This document shows positions 1-5,645 of a DNA stretch of 6,731 nt, in pieces. Position 1 is the stretch's first letter. Every line of letters starts with the position of its first letter. Both the position numbers and the translations under genes were made by a program. The notes beneath the pieces are model-generated. The model saw only the letters and a list, made by a program, of their open reading frames with translations. It searched no databases and had not been told where the DNA came from. The stretch is from JAICLV01 sp036380925. Its GTDB lineage: Bacteria > Actinomycetota > Actinomycetes > Acidothermales > Acidothermaceae. Location: assembly GCA_036380925.1 (NCBI GenBank), contig DASVDW010000068.1:1-6731 (forward strand), written 5' to 3'.

Positions 1-843
1 CGTGGTCACGGTGTCGCCGACCCGGGATTGGCGGACGTCCTTCACGCCGGTCATCAAGTAGCCGACCTCGCCGACGCCAAGGCCCTCGGTCGGCCTTGGG
101 TCAGGTGAGATCACGCCCACCTCGAGCAACTCGTGCGTCGCTCCGGTCGACAGCATGCGGATACGCTCGCGGGCCGGCAAGTATCCGTCGACCACCCGCA
201 CGTAGGTGACCACACCGCGGTAGACGTCGTAGACGGAGTCGAAAATCAGCGCGCGGGGCGCCGCGTTGGCGTCGCCGACCGGCGCCGGCACCGCTCGGAC
301 GACGTGGTCAAGCAGCTCCCTGACCCCTTCGCCCGTCTTCGCGCTCACCTTCAACACCTCGGACGGCGGGCAGCCGATGATGTGCGCGAGCTCGTCGGCG
401 TACTTGTCCGGCTGGGCCGCGGGAAGGTCGATTTTGTTGAGCACCGGGATGATGTGCAGGTCGTTGCCGAGCGCGAGGTAGAGGTTGGCCAGCGTCTGCG
501 CCTCGATGCCCTGCGCCGCGTCGACGAGCAGGATCGCGCCCTCGCAGGCCGCCAGCGACCGCGACACCTCGTAGGTGAAGTCGACGTGGCCGGGGGTGTC
601 GATGAGATTGAGCACGTACTCCGCGCCGTCGAGCTGCCACGGCAGCCGCACCGCTTGACTCTTGATGGTGATGCCGCGCTCGCGCTCGATCTCCATGCGG
701 TCGAGGTACTGCGCGCGCATGGATCGCTCGTCGACCACGCCGGTGAGTTGCAGCATGCGGTCGGCGAGGGTCGACTTGCCGTGGTCGATGTGGGCGATGA
801 TGCAAAAGTTGCGAATCTTCGCCGGGTCAGTGCGGTGCGGCAC
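1..843 (-). CDS. lepA: Elongation factor 4 (LepA/EF4) GTPase, N-terminal part, runs off the left edge
   Basis: Translational GTPase that binds the ribosome and is linked to back-translocation and to initiation or ribosome biogenesis. The reverse-strand frame is open for 281 codons to the window edge; full-length LepA is about 600 residues, so the C-terminal half is missing here. All GTPase motifs are visible: G1 AHIDHGKST (residues 17-25), G2 RERGITIKSQ (54-63), G3 DTPGHVDF (82-89), G4 NKID (136-139) and G5 SAKTG (167-171). From about residue 190 the sequence enters the beta-barrel domain II. I chose the GTG at 843, which gives MPHRTDPAKIRNFCIIAHIDHG, matching where actinobacterial LepA proteins enter the conserved region. 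Another in-frame GTG at 888 would add 15 residues. The upstream GAGAGAAG is only a weak ribosome-binding site, so the start is less certain than the identity. Confidence 0.96.
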   Translation of the reverse strand, partial: MPHRTDPAKIRNFCIIAHIDHGKSTLADRMLQLTGVVDERSMRAQYLDRMEIERERGITIKSQAVRLPWQLDGAEYVLNLIDTPGHVDFTYEVSRSLAACEGAILLVDAAQGIEAQTLANLYLALGNDLHIIPVLNKIDLPAAQPDKYADELAHIIGCPPSEVLKVSAKTGEGVRELLDHVVRAVPAPVGDANAAPRALIFDSVYDVYRGVVTYVRVVDGYLPARERIRMLSTGATHELLEVGVISPDPRPTEGLGVGEVGYLMTGVKDVRQSRVGDTVTT

Positions 844-924
844 GCGCTTCTCTCGGAGGTCGGGATCGGGAGAAGCCCATGGTCCCACGACGCGGGCCGG
901 GGCGCGCTGTGACAGGCTGGCGCG
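844..924. other. Divergent spacer between lepA and the ABM-domain gene
   Basis: This 81-base stretch separates two divergent starts, so it should hold control elements for both. The only local structure I see is the perfect short palindrome CTGTgACAG at 907-915, just upstream of the plus-strand gene. No convincing -35/-10 pair is visible for lepA. If lepA starts at the upstream GTG (888), half of this spacer is coding. Its use as an operator is speculation. Confidence 0.4.
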
Positions 925-1218
925 GTGATCACCGAGTGCGCGCTGCTCGACGTCAGGCCCGGCGCGGAGGCTGACTTCGAAGGCGCGTTCCGCCAAGCGC
1001 GGCCGCTGATCGCCGTCCAACCTGGCTTTGTCTCGTTGCGGCTGGAGCGGTGTGTCGAGAATCGCAGCAGGTACCTGCTCCTCGTCCAATGGGAGCGGCT
1101 GGAAGACCACACCGACGGATTCCGGCGGTCGGCGGAGTACGAGCGGTGGCGGGCCCTGCTGCACCATTTCTACGAGCCGTTCCCGACCGTCGAGCACTTC
1201 GACTCCGTGCAGCTGTAG
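925..1218 (+). CDS. ABM-fold (antibiotic biosynthesis monooxygenase-like) small protein
   Basis: A 97-residue protein with the ferredoxin-like dimeric alpha/beta-barrel pattern of the antibiotic biosynthesis monooxygenase family. The strand-helix-strand order is clear: ITECALLDVRPG (2-13), an acidic helix to about 30, then PGFVSLRLERC (33-43) and SRYLLLVQWE (48-57). It ends with the family-typical DHTDGFRRSAEYERWRALL (61-79) and HHFYEPFPTVEHF (80-92). Some relatives are quinol oxygenases, some degrade haem and many have no known substrate; no cofactor motif here lets me choose. The GTG at 925 places ITE at the normal N-terminus. No Shine-Dalgarno precedes it; CAGGCT lies six bases upstream, so the message may be leaderless. 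The gene stands alone, with a hairpin terminator directly after its TAG. The family call is good; the function is open. Confidence 0.85.
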   Translation: MITECALLDVRPGAEADFEGAFRQARPLIAVQPGFVSLRLERCVENRSRYLLLVQWERLEDHTDGFRRSAEYERWRALLHHFYEPFPTVEHFDSVQL

Positions 1219-1259
1219 CGCCGCGTTACCCCGATCGGGTGACACCGGCGTGTTCCTTT
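1219..1259 (+). terminator. Hairpin terminator after the ABM-domain gene
   Basis: The structure begins at the base after the stop codon. An outer stem CGCCG (1219-1223) pairs with CGGCG (1246-1250). An inner stem GTTACCC (1225-1231) pairs with GGGTGAC (1237-1243), with one U-G wobble, around the 5-base loop CGATC. A T-rich run TGTTCCTTT (1251-1259) follows. This is the most terminator-like structure in the window and separates the ABM gene from the lemA-linked pair. Confidence 0.6.
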
Positions 1260-1292
1260 GACGCGCTCCCCGAGCGCCGTCACGATCTTTTT
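1258..1292 (+). promoter_or_regulatory. Candidate promoter for a leaderless lemA-linked transcript
   Basis: TTGACG at 1258-1263 is a good -35 match. After a 17-base spacer lies CACGAT (1281-1286), which has the A and final T of the TANNNT-type -10 box. Six pyrimidine-rich bases (CTTTTT) then lead directly to the ATG at 1293. Transcription would therefore begin at or next to the start codon. No purine-rich Shine-Dalgarno is present, which agrees with leaderless translation. Confidence 0.45.
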
Positions 1293-2039
1293 ATGGCACA
1301 AGCGGGACTGTTCGCGCTTGTCATCGTGGCCGTGATCGCGCTCGCGATCTGGTCGTACCAGCGCAACCAAAAGCGGGTCAAGGCGCTTCAGCAGCACGCG
1401 CTCGCCTACGGCTGGGCGTACGTGGCGCGCGACGACCGGCAATGGATGCGCTGGCAGCAGGCGCCGTTCAACGACGGCTTTGACCGGCGCGCCACCAACG
1501 TGCTAACCGGCCACCATCGCGGGCACGACATGGTGGCGTTCGACTACACGTACAAGACCCGGACGACGGACTCCAAGGGCAACTCGTCGACCCAAACGCA
1601 CCACTACCGGGTGTGCGCGCTGGCGATGCCGACCTGGCTGCCGACGCTCGAGGTGGGGCCGGAGAACGTGCTGACCCGCATCGGCAACGTGCTGGGCGGC
1701 CACGACATCGAGCTGGAGAGTGAGGACTTCAACCGCCGGTTCCGGGTGCGCGCGAACGACCGCAAGTTCGCCTACGACGTGCTCTCGCCGCGGACGATCG
1801 GGAAGCTGATGGCGATGCCGCCCTTCCGCTGGCGAATCGACGGCCAAACGATCGTGTCGTGGGACGTCGGACGCCTTGAGATTCCCGATCTGCTGGCGAG
1901 GCTTGCGGCGCTCGCGACCGTCGTCGACGGCATCCCGGATTTCGTCTGGCACGACAACGGCGCGCCCCAACAGTCAATGATCACCGCCCCACCACCGATA
2001 ACCCCGCAGGTGAGTCCCCCGACTGGAGGTCCTTCGTGA
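1293..2039 (+). CDS. Membrane-anchored protein of unknown function, partner of LemA
   Basis: A 248-residue protein with one N-terminal membrane helix (about residues 4-21, MAQAGLFALVIVAVIALAIW), followed by basic residues (RNQKR) and a soluble domain, probably cytoplasmic by the positive-inside rule. Notable stretches are GHHRGHDMVAFDY (73-85), TQTHHYRVCALAMP (100-113), GHDIELESEDFNRRFRV (136-152), the FAYDVLSPR region (159-167), PPFRWRIDG (176-184) and VVDGIPDFVW (210-219). A Pro-rich tail follows from about 233. I recall similar actinobacterial proteins of unknown function, and the layout resembles DUF3137-type proteins found beside lemA, but I cannot confirm that assignment. The ATG at 1293 is preferred over upstream in-frame codons because the promoter ends at it and the earlier codons overlap the ABM gene and its terminator. 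The TGA overlaps the lemA start (GTGA), so the two are probably cotranslated. Confidence 0.8.
   Translation: MAQAGLFALVIVAVIALAIWSYQRNQKRVKALQQHALAYGWAYVARDDRQWMRWQQAPFNDGFDRRATNVLTGHHRGHDMVAFDYTYKTRTTDSKGNSSTQTHHYRVCALAMPTWLPTLEVGPENVLTRIGNVLGGHDIELESEDFNRRFRVRANDRKFAYDVLSPRTIGKLMAMPPFRWRIDGQTIVSWDVGRLEIPDLLARLAALATVVDGIPDFVWHDNGAPQQSMITAPPPITPQVSPPTGGPS
2025..2038 (+). promoter_or_regulatory. Ribosome-binding site deciding the lemA start
   Basis: GGAGGT at 2025-2030 lies at normal distance (6 bases after GGAGG) from the GTG at 2036. It sits inside the last codons of the upstream gene, which fits translational coupling. It contrasts with the upstream gene, which has no such site. Confidence 0.75.
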
Positions 2040-2632
2040 TCGGACTGTGGATCGTGCTGGGCGTGCTCGTGCTGCTCGGGCTCGGGTACGTGAGCTCGTA
2101 CAACCGGTTCGTCCGGCAGCGCAACCTGGTGCGCGAGTCGTGGCGGCAAATCGACGTCGAGCTGACCCGGCGGCACGACCTGATCCCCAACCTGGTCGAG
2201 ACAGTGAAGGGCTACGCCGCGCACGAGCGCACCGTGCTCGAGCAGGTCACCCAGGCCCGCACCGCGGCGGTCTCCGCGGTGGGCGGGGCGAAAGGTCCGG
2301 CGGCGGCCGCGCAGGCGGAGAACGCGCTGGTGCGCAGCCTCGGCGGGCTGTTCGCGGTCGCGGAGAACTACCCGACGCTGAAGGCCGACAGCAACTTCCT
2401 CGCGCTCCAGCAGCAGCTGGCCGAGACCGAGGACCGGATCGCCGCCGGCCGCCGGTTCTACAACGGCAATGTGCGAGCGCTCAACACCCGCATCGAGGCG
2501 TTTCCGTCGTCCATCGTGGCGAGCCTGCACCACTTCACGCCCGAGGAGTACTTCGAGACCGACGACCCGGCGGTGCGCGCACCGGTCACCGTCGACTTCG
2601 GGTCGCTCGGCTCCGCCGGTGGTCACGCCTGA
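2036..2632 (+). CDS. lemA: LemA family protein
   Basis: A 198-residue LemA-family protein, close to the usual family length. An N-terminal membrane helix (about residues 2-19, IGLWIVLGVLVLLGLGYV) is followed by the alpha-helical LemA domain. The hallmarks are ELTRRHDLIPNLVETVKGYA (42-61) and AVAENYPTLKADSNFLALQQ (107-126), then QLAETEDRIAAGRRFYNGNV (127-146) and the short EEYFE (170-174). LemA proteins are anchored with a short outer or periplasmic N-terminus; their molecular role is poorly understood, although they often sit near genes for membrane or stress functions. The GTG start follows a good GGAGG and overlaps the previous stop by four bases. A GC-rich hairpin follows the stop. The family assignment is firm; the function is not known. 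Confidence 0.95.
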   Translation: MIGLWIVLGVLVLLGLGYVSSYNRFVRQRNLVRESWRQIDVELTRRHDLIPNLVETVKGYAAHERTVLEQVTQARTAAVSAVGGAKGPAAAAQAENALVRSLGGLFAVAENYPTLKADSNFLALQQQLAETEDRIAAGRRFYNGNVRALNTRIEAFPSSIVASLHHFTPEEYFETDDPAVRAPVTVDFGSLGSAGGHA

Positions 2633-2663
2633 GCCGCCGACCACCCGGTTGGACGACGGCGGC
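2633..2663 (+). terminator. GC-rich hairpin directly after lemA
   Basis: GCCGCCG (2633-2639) pairs perfectly with CGGCGGC (2657-2663). Inside, CCA (2641-2643) can pair with TGG (2650-2652). No T-run follows, so if it terminates it is of the actinobacterial stem-only type. It overlaps the candidate -35 of the rpsT promoter. Confidence 0.35.
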
Positions 2664-2679
2664 GCTCGCCAGGTAATCT
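2649..2679 (+). promoter_or_regulatory. Candidate rpsT promoter
   Basis: TAATCT (2674-2679) is a good TANNNT -10 box. TTGGAC (2649-2654) is a moderate -35 with a 19-base spacer, one or two bases longer than ideal. The predicted transcript start near 2686 leaves an untranslated leader of about 40 bases before rpsT. Ribosomal protein genes usually have their own strong promoter. Confidence 0.42.
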
Positions 2680-2728
2680 TGGCGGTCGCGTATGCGGCAC
2701 CAATCCCGAGAACTCATGAGGCTTTCGC

Positions 2729-2989
2729 GTGGCGAACATCAAGTCCCAGATCAAGCGCATCGGCACCAACGAGAAGGCGCGGCTGCGCAACAAGGACGTC
2801 AAGTCCTCGTTGAAGACCGCCGTCCGCCGGTTCCGCGAGGCCGCCGACGCCGGTGACACCGCGAAGGCGCAAGAGCTGCTCCGCTCGGCGACCCGCCAGC
2901 TCGACAAGGCCGCGAGCAAGGGCGTGATCCACGCCAACCAGGCGGCGAACCGCAAGTCGGCGCTGGCCAAGCGCGCCGCCTCGCTCTAA
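2729..2989 (+). CDS. rpsT: 30S ribosomal protein bS20
   Basis: An 86-residue basic protein that binds 16S rRNA early in 30S subunit assembly. It has the family signature throughout: MANIKSQIKRIGTNEKARLR (1-20) and NKDVKSSLKTAVRRF (21-35). It closes with the basic helix VIHANQAANRKSALAKR (66-82). The length is normal. Translation starts at a GTG (2729) with TGAGG (2717-2721) seven bases upstream. A candidate promoter lies in the preceding spacer, so it is probably transcribed separately from lemA. It faces holA convergently, the common actinobacterial arrangement. Identity is certain for practical purposes. Confidence 0.99.
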   Translation: MANIKSQIKRIGTNEKARLRNKDVKSSLKTAVRRFREAADAGDTAKAQELLRSATRQLDKAASKGVIHANQAANRKSALAKRAASL

Positions 2990-3001
2990 ACCCCCACTCG
3001 C

Positions 3002-3024
3002 GCCCGAGCCTCCCAGCCTCGGGC
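3002..3024 (+). terminator. Candidate rpsT terminator hairpin
   Basis: GCCCGAG (3002-3008) pairs perfectly with CTCGGGC (3018-3024) around a 9-base loop, 12 bases after the rpsT stop. No T-run follows. It is the first stable stem downstream of rpsT in the convergent spacer. Confidence 0.45.
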
Positions 3025-3044
3025 CCCCAAGTCCCGGCCCGTAA

Positions 3045-3111
3045 GCCGCCGAGCGGCGACTGGGCAGAAAGTGCTGGACGCGCCCCGGCGTTTCGTCGAC
3101 TCTTTTGCCCA
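3045..3111. terminator. Inverted repeats between rpsT and holA (possible bidirectional terminator)
   Basis: A small stem GCCGC (3045-3049) / GCGGC (3053-3057) encloses CGA. Next to it, TGGGCAgAAAG (3061-3071) pairs with CTTTTGCCCA (3102-3111): ten base pairs with one bulged G and a 30-base loop. The loop can itself form ACGC (3078-3081) / GCGT (3088-3091). On the minus strand the long stem begins 22 bases after the holA stop. It could end transcripts from either side, or belong to a small RNA; no T-run supports a classical terminator. Confidence 0.35.
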
Positions 3112-3133
3112 CTCGCGCCCGGCTATCTCAAGA

Positions 3134-4126
3134 TCACCCGGCTGCGCGCGCGGCCACGATCGCCAGGATCGCCTTCTCCAGGGCGTAGGCCGCATCGGTT
3201 CCGCCGCCCTTGACCGCCGCGTCCGCCTCAGCGACGGCGTGCACCGCGGCGGCGACACCCTCCGGGCGCCAGCCGCGCAGCTGCCCTTTCACTCGGTCGA
3301 TCTTCCACGGCGGCAGCGCGACCTCGCGGGCCAGCGCCGCCCCGCTTAGGCCGCGCGACGTCGCGGTGCCGACCTTGGCCAGCGCCCGCACACCCTGGGC
3401 GAGCGCGCTCGCGATGAGCACCGGCGCGACGCCGACGGCGAGGGCCCAGCGCAACTGCTCCAACGCCTCGCCGAGCCGGCCCTCGACGGCCCGGTCGGCC
3501 ACCGCGAACCCGTTCGCCTCGGCCCGCCCGCGGTAATAGCGCGCCACGACCGCGGCGTCGATCCGCCCCTCGGTGTCGGAGCCCAACTGCGCGCAGGCGG
3601 CCGCGAGGTCGCGCAGATCGTGGCCGACCGCGTCGACGAGCGCGCGGGCGCCGTCGTCCGTGATCGTCGTGCCGCTCGCGCGCGCCTCGGCGCGGACGAA
3701 GTCGATCCGTTCGCCAAGCCTGGTGATCTTGGCGCAGTCGACCCGCCGCCCGCCGACCCCGAGCGCGGCGTCGAGCACCGCCTTGCCCCGCGCGCCGCCG
3801 CGATGCACGAGCACCAACCGGGCGTCGTCGGCGTCGGCGGCGACCCGGCAAGCCGCGATCAGCTCCTCCGCGACGTCCTTTGCGACCTGCTCGACGTCGC
3901 GCAGCACCAGCAACGGCTCGTCTCCGAACAACGACGGGCTGGTCAGCTCGGCCAGCTGGCCCGCCTCCAACTCGGTCGCCGGCAACTCGCGGACGTCGGC
4001 CCCGGCGTCGCGGGCGGCGGCGACACTCGCGGCGATCGCCCGCTCGACCAGCAACTCCTCGTCGCCGACGATGACGGTCACCGCCGAGGTCCGGGTCTTG
4101 GCTGGCGTTGGCATCACCGCAAGCAT
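3134..4126 (-). CDS. holA: DNA polymerase III subunit delta
   Basis: The delta subunit of the clamp loader, which opens the beta sliding clamp during loading onto DNA. The 330-residue length is normal. Family landmarks: VIVGDEELLVERA (18-30) in the inactive AAA+-like domain I, SPSLFGDEPLLVLRDVE (63-79) containing the clamp-binding LF pair, VGHDLRDLAAACAQL (167-181) with the sensor-type region, and domain III ending LPPWKIDRVKGQLRGW (271-286). A helical tail with ADAAVKGGGTDAAYALE (301-317) closes it. The ATG at 4126 follows a strong AGGAGG with an 8-base spacer, which supports it over the ATG four codons later. One base separates the comEC stop from this start, so it is the last gene of the comEA-comEC-holA operon. 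The RNA probably ends in the convergent spacer shared with rpsT. Confidence 0.96.
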   Translation of the reverse strand: MLAVMPTPAKTRTSAVTVIVGDEELLVERAIAASVAAARDAGADVRELPATELEAGQLAELTSPSLFGDEPLLVLRDVEQVAKDVAEELIAACRVAADADDARLVLVHRGGARGKAVLDAALGVGGRRVDCAKITRLGERIDFVRAEARASGTTITDDGARALVDAVGHDLRDLAAACAQLGSDTEGRIDAAVVARYYRGRAEANGFAVADRAVEGRLGEALEQLRWALAVGVAPVLIASALAQGVRALAKVGTATSRGLSGAALAREVALPPWKIDRVKGQLRGWRPEGVAAAVHAVAEADAAVKGGGTDAAYALEKAILAIVAARAAG

Positions 4127-4140
4127 GTCACGACCCTCCT
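4124..4140 (-). promoter_or_regulatory. Strong ribosome-binding site for holA inside comEC
   Basis: On the minus strand AGGAGG precedes the holA ATG by 8 bases and lies within the last codons of comEC. It is the best Shine-Dalgarno in the window and fixes the holA start. It suggests holA is translated well even though it is the distal gene of a competence-type operon. Confidence 0.75.
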
Positions 4141-5645
4141 TCGCCGCGGGCGCGCGCCAACAACCGCAGGCCGACCACGAACACCAGGACGACGAGGGCG
4201 AGGTCGAGCGCGCCGACGACCCCCGTGGGCCAGGTCACCGCGGCTCCGGGCATCCGGGCGAACGTCCGCGCGACCCACACCAACCAGCCGCATGGCAGCG
4301 CCGCGACCTGCGCGATCCATCGGGCGCCCGTCGTCCACCACGGCGCGACGCACGCGGTCATGACGCCGAGGATCGTCGCCGGCGCCACCGCCGGCTCGGC
4401 GAGCAGGTTCGCCGGCACCGCGGCCAAACTGACTTGTCCGGCGAACGACGCGATCACCGGCGAGCACACCAACGTCGCAGCGGTCGGAACCGCCAGCGCC
4501 TCGGCCAGCCACCGCGGCAACCACCGCGCGAACCGCTCGCGCAACGGTGGCGCCACGACCAGCAGCGCACCGGTGGCCAGCACGGACAACACGAAGCCGA
4601 CACTGCGGGCCAGCGTCGGGTCGATGTAGACGAGCGCCAGCACCGCCGCGCATAGCGCCGGAAGCGCGCGTCTGCGGCGTCCAGTGGCGAGGGCGAGCAC
4701 AACGACCAGGCCCATCGCGGCGGCCCGCAACACGCTCGGCTGCGGGCGGGCGACCACGACGAACCCGACGATCGCGAGCGCGCCAGCCAACGCCTGACCA
4801 CGCGACCGCAAGCCCACCCAGCGGGCCATCATCAGCACCGCGCCCAACACGATCGCCACGTTGGCTCCGCTCACCGCCACCAAGTGGGTCAGCCCGGTGG
4901 TCTTGAAGTCGGCGACCACGTCCGGCGGCAGCCGCGAGACATCGCCGTCGACCAGACCGGGCAACAGCCCGCCCGGCCCGTCGGGCAGCGGCGCCGCCGC
5001 GTCTCGCAGGCCCGAGCGCACCACACCGGCAAGCCGCTGCGGCAGCGACGGCGGGCCGATCGACGCAGGCGGCCCGCTCGCGTCGAAGGTGGCGGTCTCG
5101 AACTCGCCGGGCTGCGGCACGCCCAGCCGGCCGCTTGCCACCACATGCTGACTCGGCTGCAGATCGAGCCATCCGCGACCGTTCGCGAGCACAAACACCG
5201 GCGAGCGGATCGCGGTGGTCGCGCCGCCCTCGGGGGTGACCGCCACCGCCTTGGCCGAGAAGATCACGACCGACCGGGAACCGCCGTGCGGACCCGCCAC
5301 CGACAGCAGCCGTGGGTCGGCGCCAACGACCAGCTCGAGCGACACCTTCGCGTGGGCGCGGGCGAGCACGGGCAACGGCCCGCGCTGCAGCGCGGCCGCG
5401 CGCCATGCCACCGCCGCGGCCGAGCCCGCCGCGCACAAGGTCGCGGCCGACAGCGTCAGCGCCCACGCGCGCCGGCTGCCGAACCCACTCGCCAACCCGA
5501 CGCCGCACAACACCAGCGCGAGCGTCAGCCCGACCCGCGCCGACCACCCCAGCGCCAGATACCCGGTCGCCCACGCGGCCACCGCCGGCAGCAACAGCCG
5601 AAGATCCGGCCGCTCCCCCGTGAGGAGCCCGACGTCGGCGGTCAC
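4128..5645 (-). CDS. comEC: ComEC/Rec2-family DNA-uptake channel, short form without the beta-lactamase-like domain
   Basis: A 505-residue polytopic membrane protein predicted to carry single-stranded DNA across the cytoplasmic membrane. Residues about 14-82 hold N-terminal membrane helices. About 86-190 is a soluble OB-like region. From about 225 comes the Competence core: GLLPGLVDGDVSRLPPDVV (226-244), the hallmark FKTTGLTHLVAVSGANVAIV (247-266), ARPQPSVLRAAAM (299-311), DPTLARSVGFVLSVLATGA (342-360) and GQVSLAAVPANLLAEPAV (403-420). The protein ends at GEGGS with no HxHxDH motif, so the C-terminal metallo-beta-lactamase-like domain of full-length ComEC is absent. I recall that mycobacteria also carry short forms. 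The GTG start overlaps the comEA stop (GTGA), implying coupled translation. The family is certain; whether this organism is transformable is not shown. Confidence 0.95.
   Translation of the reverse strand: MTADVGLLTGERPDLRLLLPAVAAWATGYLALGWSARVGLTLALVLCGVGLASGFGSRRAWALTLSAATLCAAGSAAAVAWRAAALQRGPLPVLARAHAKVSLELVVGADPRLLSVAGPHGGSRSVVIFSAKAVAVTPEGGATTAIRSPVFVLANGRGWLDLQPSQHVVASGRLGVPQPGEFETATFDASGPPASIGPPSLPQRLAGVVRSGLRDAAAPLPDGPGGLLPGLVDGDVSRLPPDVVADFKTTGLTHLVAVSGANVAIVLGAVLMMARWVGLRSRGQALAGALAIVGFVVVARPQPSVLRAAAMGLVVVLALATGRRRRALPALCAAVLALVYIDPTLARSVGFVLSVLATGALLVVAPPLRERFARWLPRWLAEALAVPTAATLVCSPVIASFAGQVSLAAVPANLLAEPAVAPATILGVMTACVAPWWTTGARWIAQVAALPCGWLVWVARTFARMPGAAVTWPTGVVGALDLALVVLVFVVGLRLLARARGEGGS

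Larger units (their letters stand above)
2993..3121. repeat. 14-bp perfect direct repeat flanking the convergent spacer
   Basis: CCCACTCGCGCCCG occurs at 2993-3006 and again, identical and in the same orientation, at 3108-3121. The copies start 115 bases apart. The first runs into the 5' arm of the rpsT hairpin; the second contains part of the 3' arm of the longer stem at 3061-3111. Neither copy extends beyond 14 bases. The origin is unknown; it may be a duplication or the footprint of a small insertion. Confidence 0.7.

Noticed and set aside
133..912. Long plus-strand open frame of 259 codons opposite lepA
   Set aside because: It is antisense to a clear lepA gene. The translation is rich in Arg, Val, Asp and His with no domain, as expected from the complement of GC-rich coding sequence.
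1050..1292. N-terminal extension of the LemA-linked protein by 81 codons
   Set aside because: The extension overlaps the ABM gene, its terminator and the candidate promoter, and would place the membrane helix in the middle of the protein.
1772..2644. Minus-strand open frame of 290 codons opposite the lemA pair
   Set aside because: It is the complement of lemA and its partner, both clearly supported on the plus strand; the product is compositionally biased.
3072..3101. Possible tRNA-like sequence in the rpsT-holA spacer (GTTTCGTCGACTC resembles a T-arm)
   Set aside because: No acceptor, D or anticodon arms can be built around it, and the flanking stem does not fit tRNA geometry.
3573..4655. 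Plus-strand open frame of 360 codons spanning holA and comEC
   Set aside because: It crosses two real genes on the other strand and gives a Ser/Arg-rich product without domains.
4114..5574. Second minus-strand frame of 486 codons inside comEC
   Set aside because: It is a frame-shifted shadow of comEC, dominated by Arg, Gly and Ala, with no motifs; the true frame has the ComEC hallmarks.
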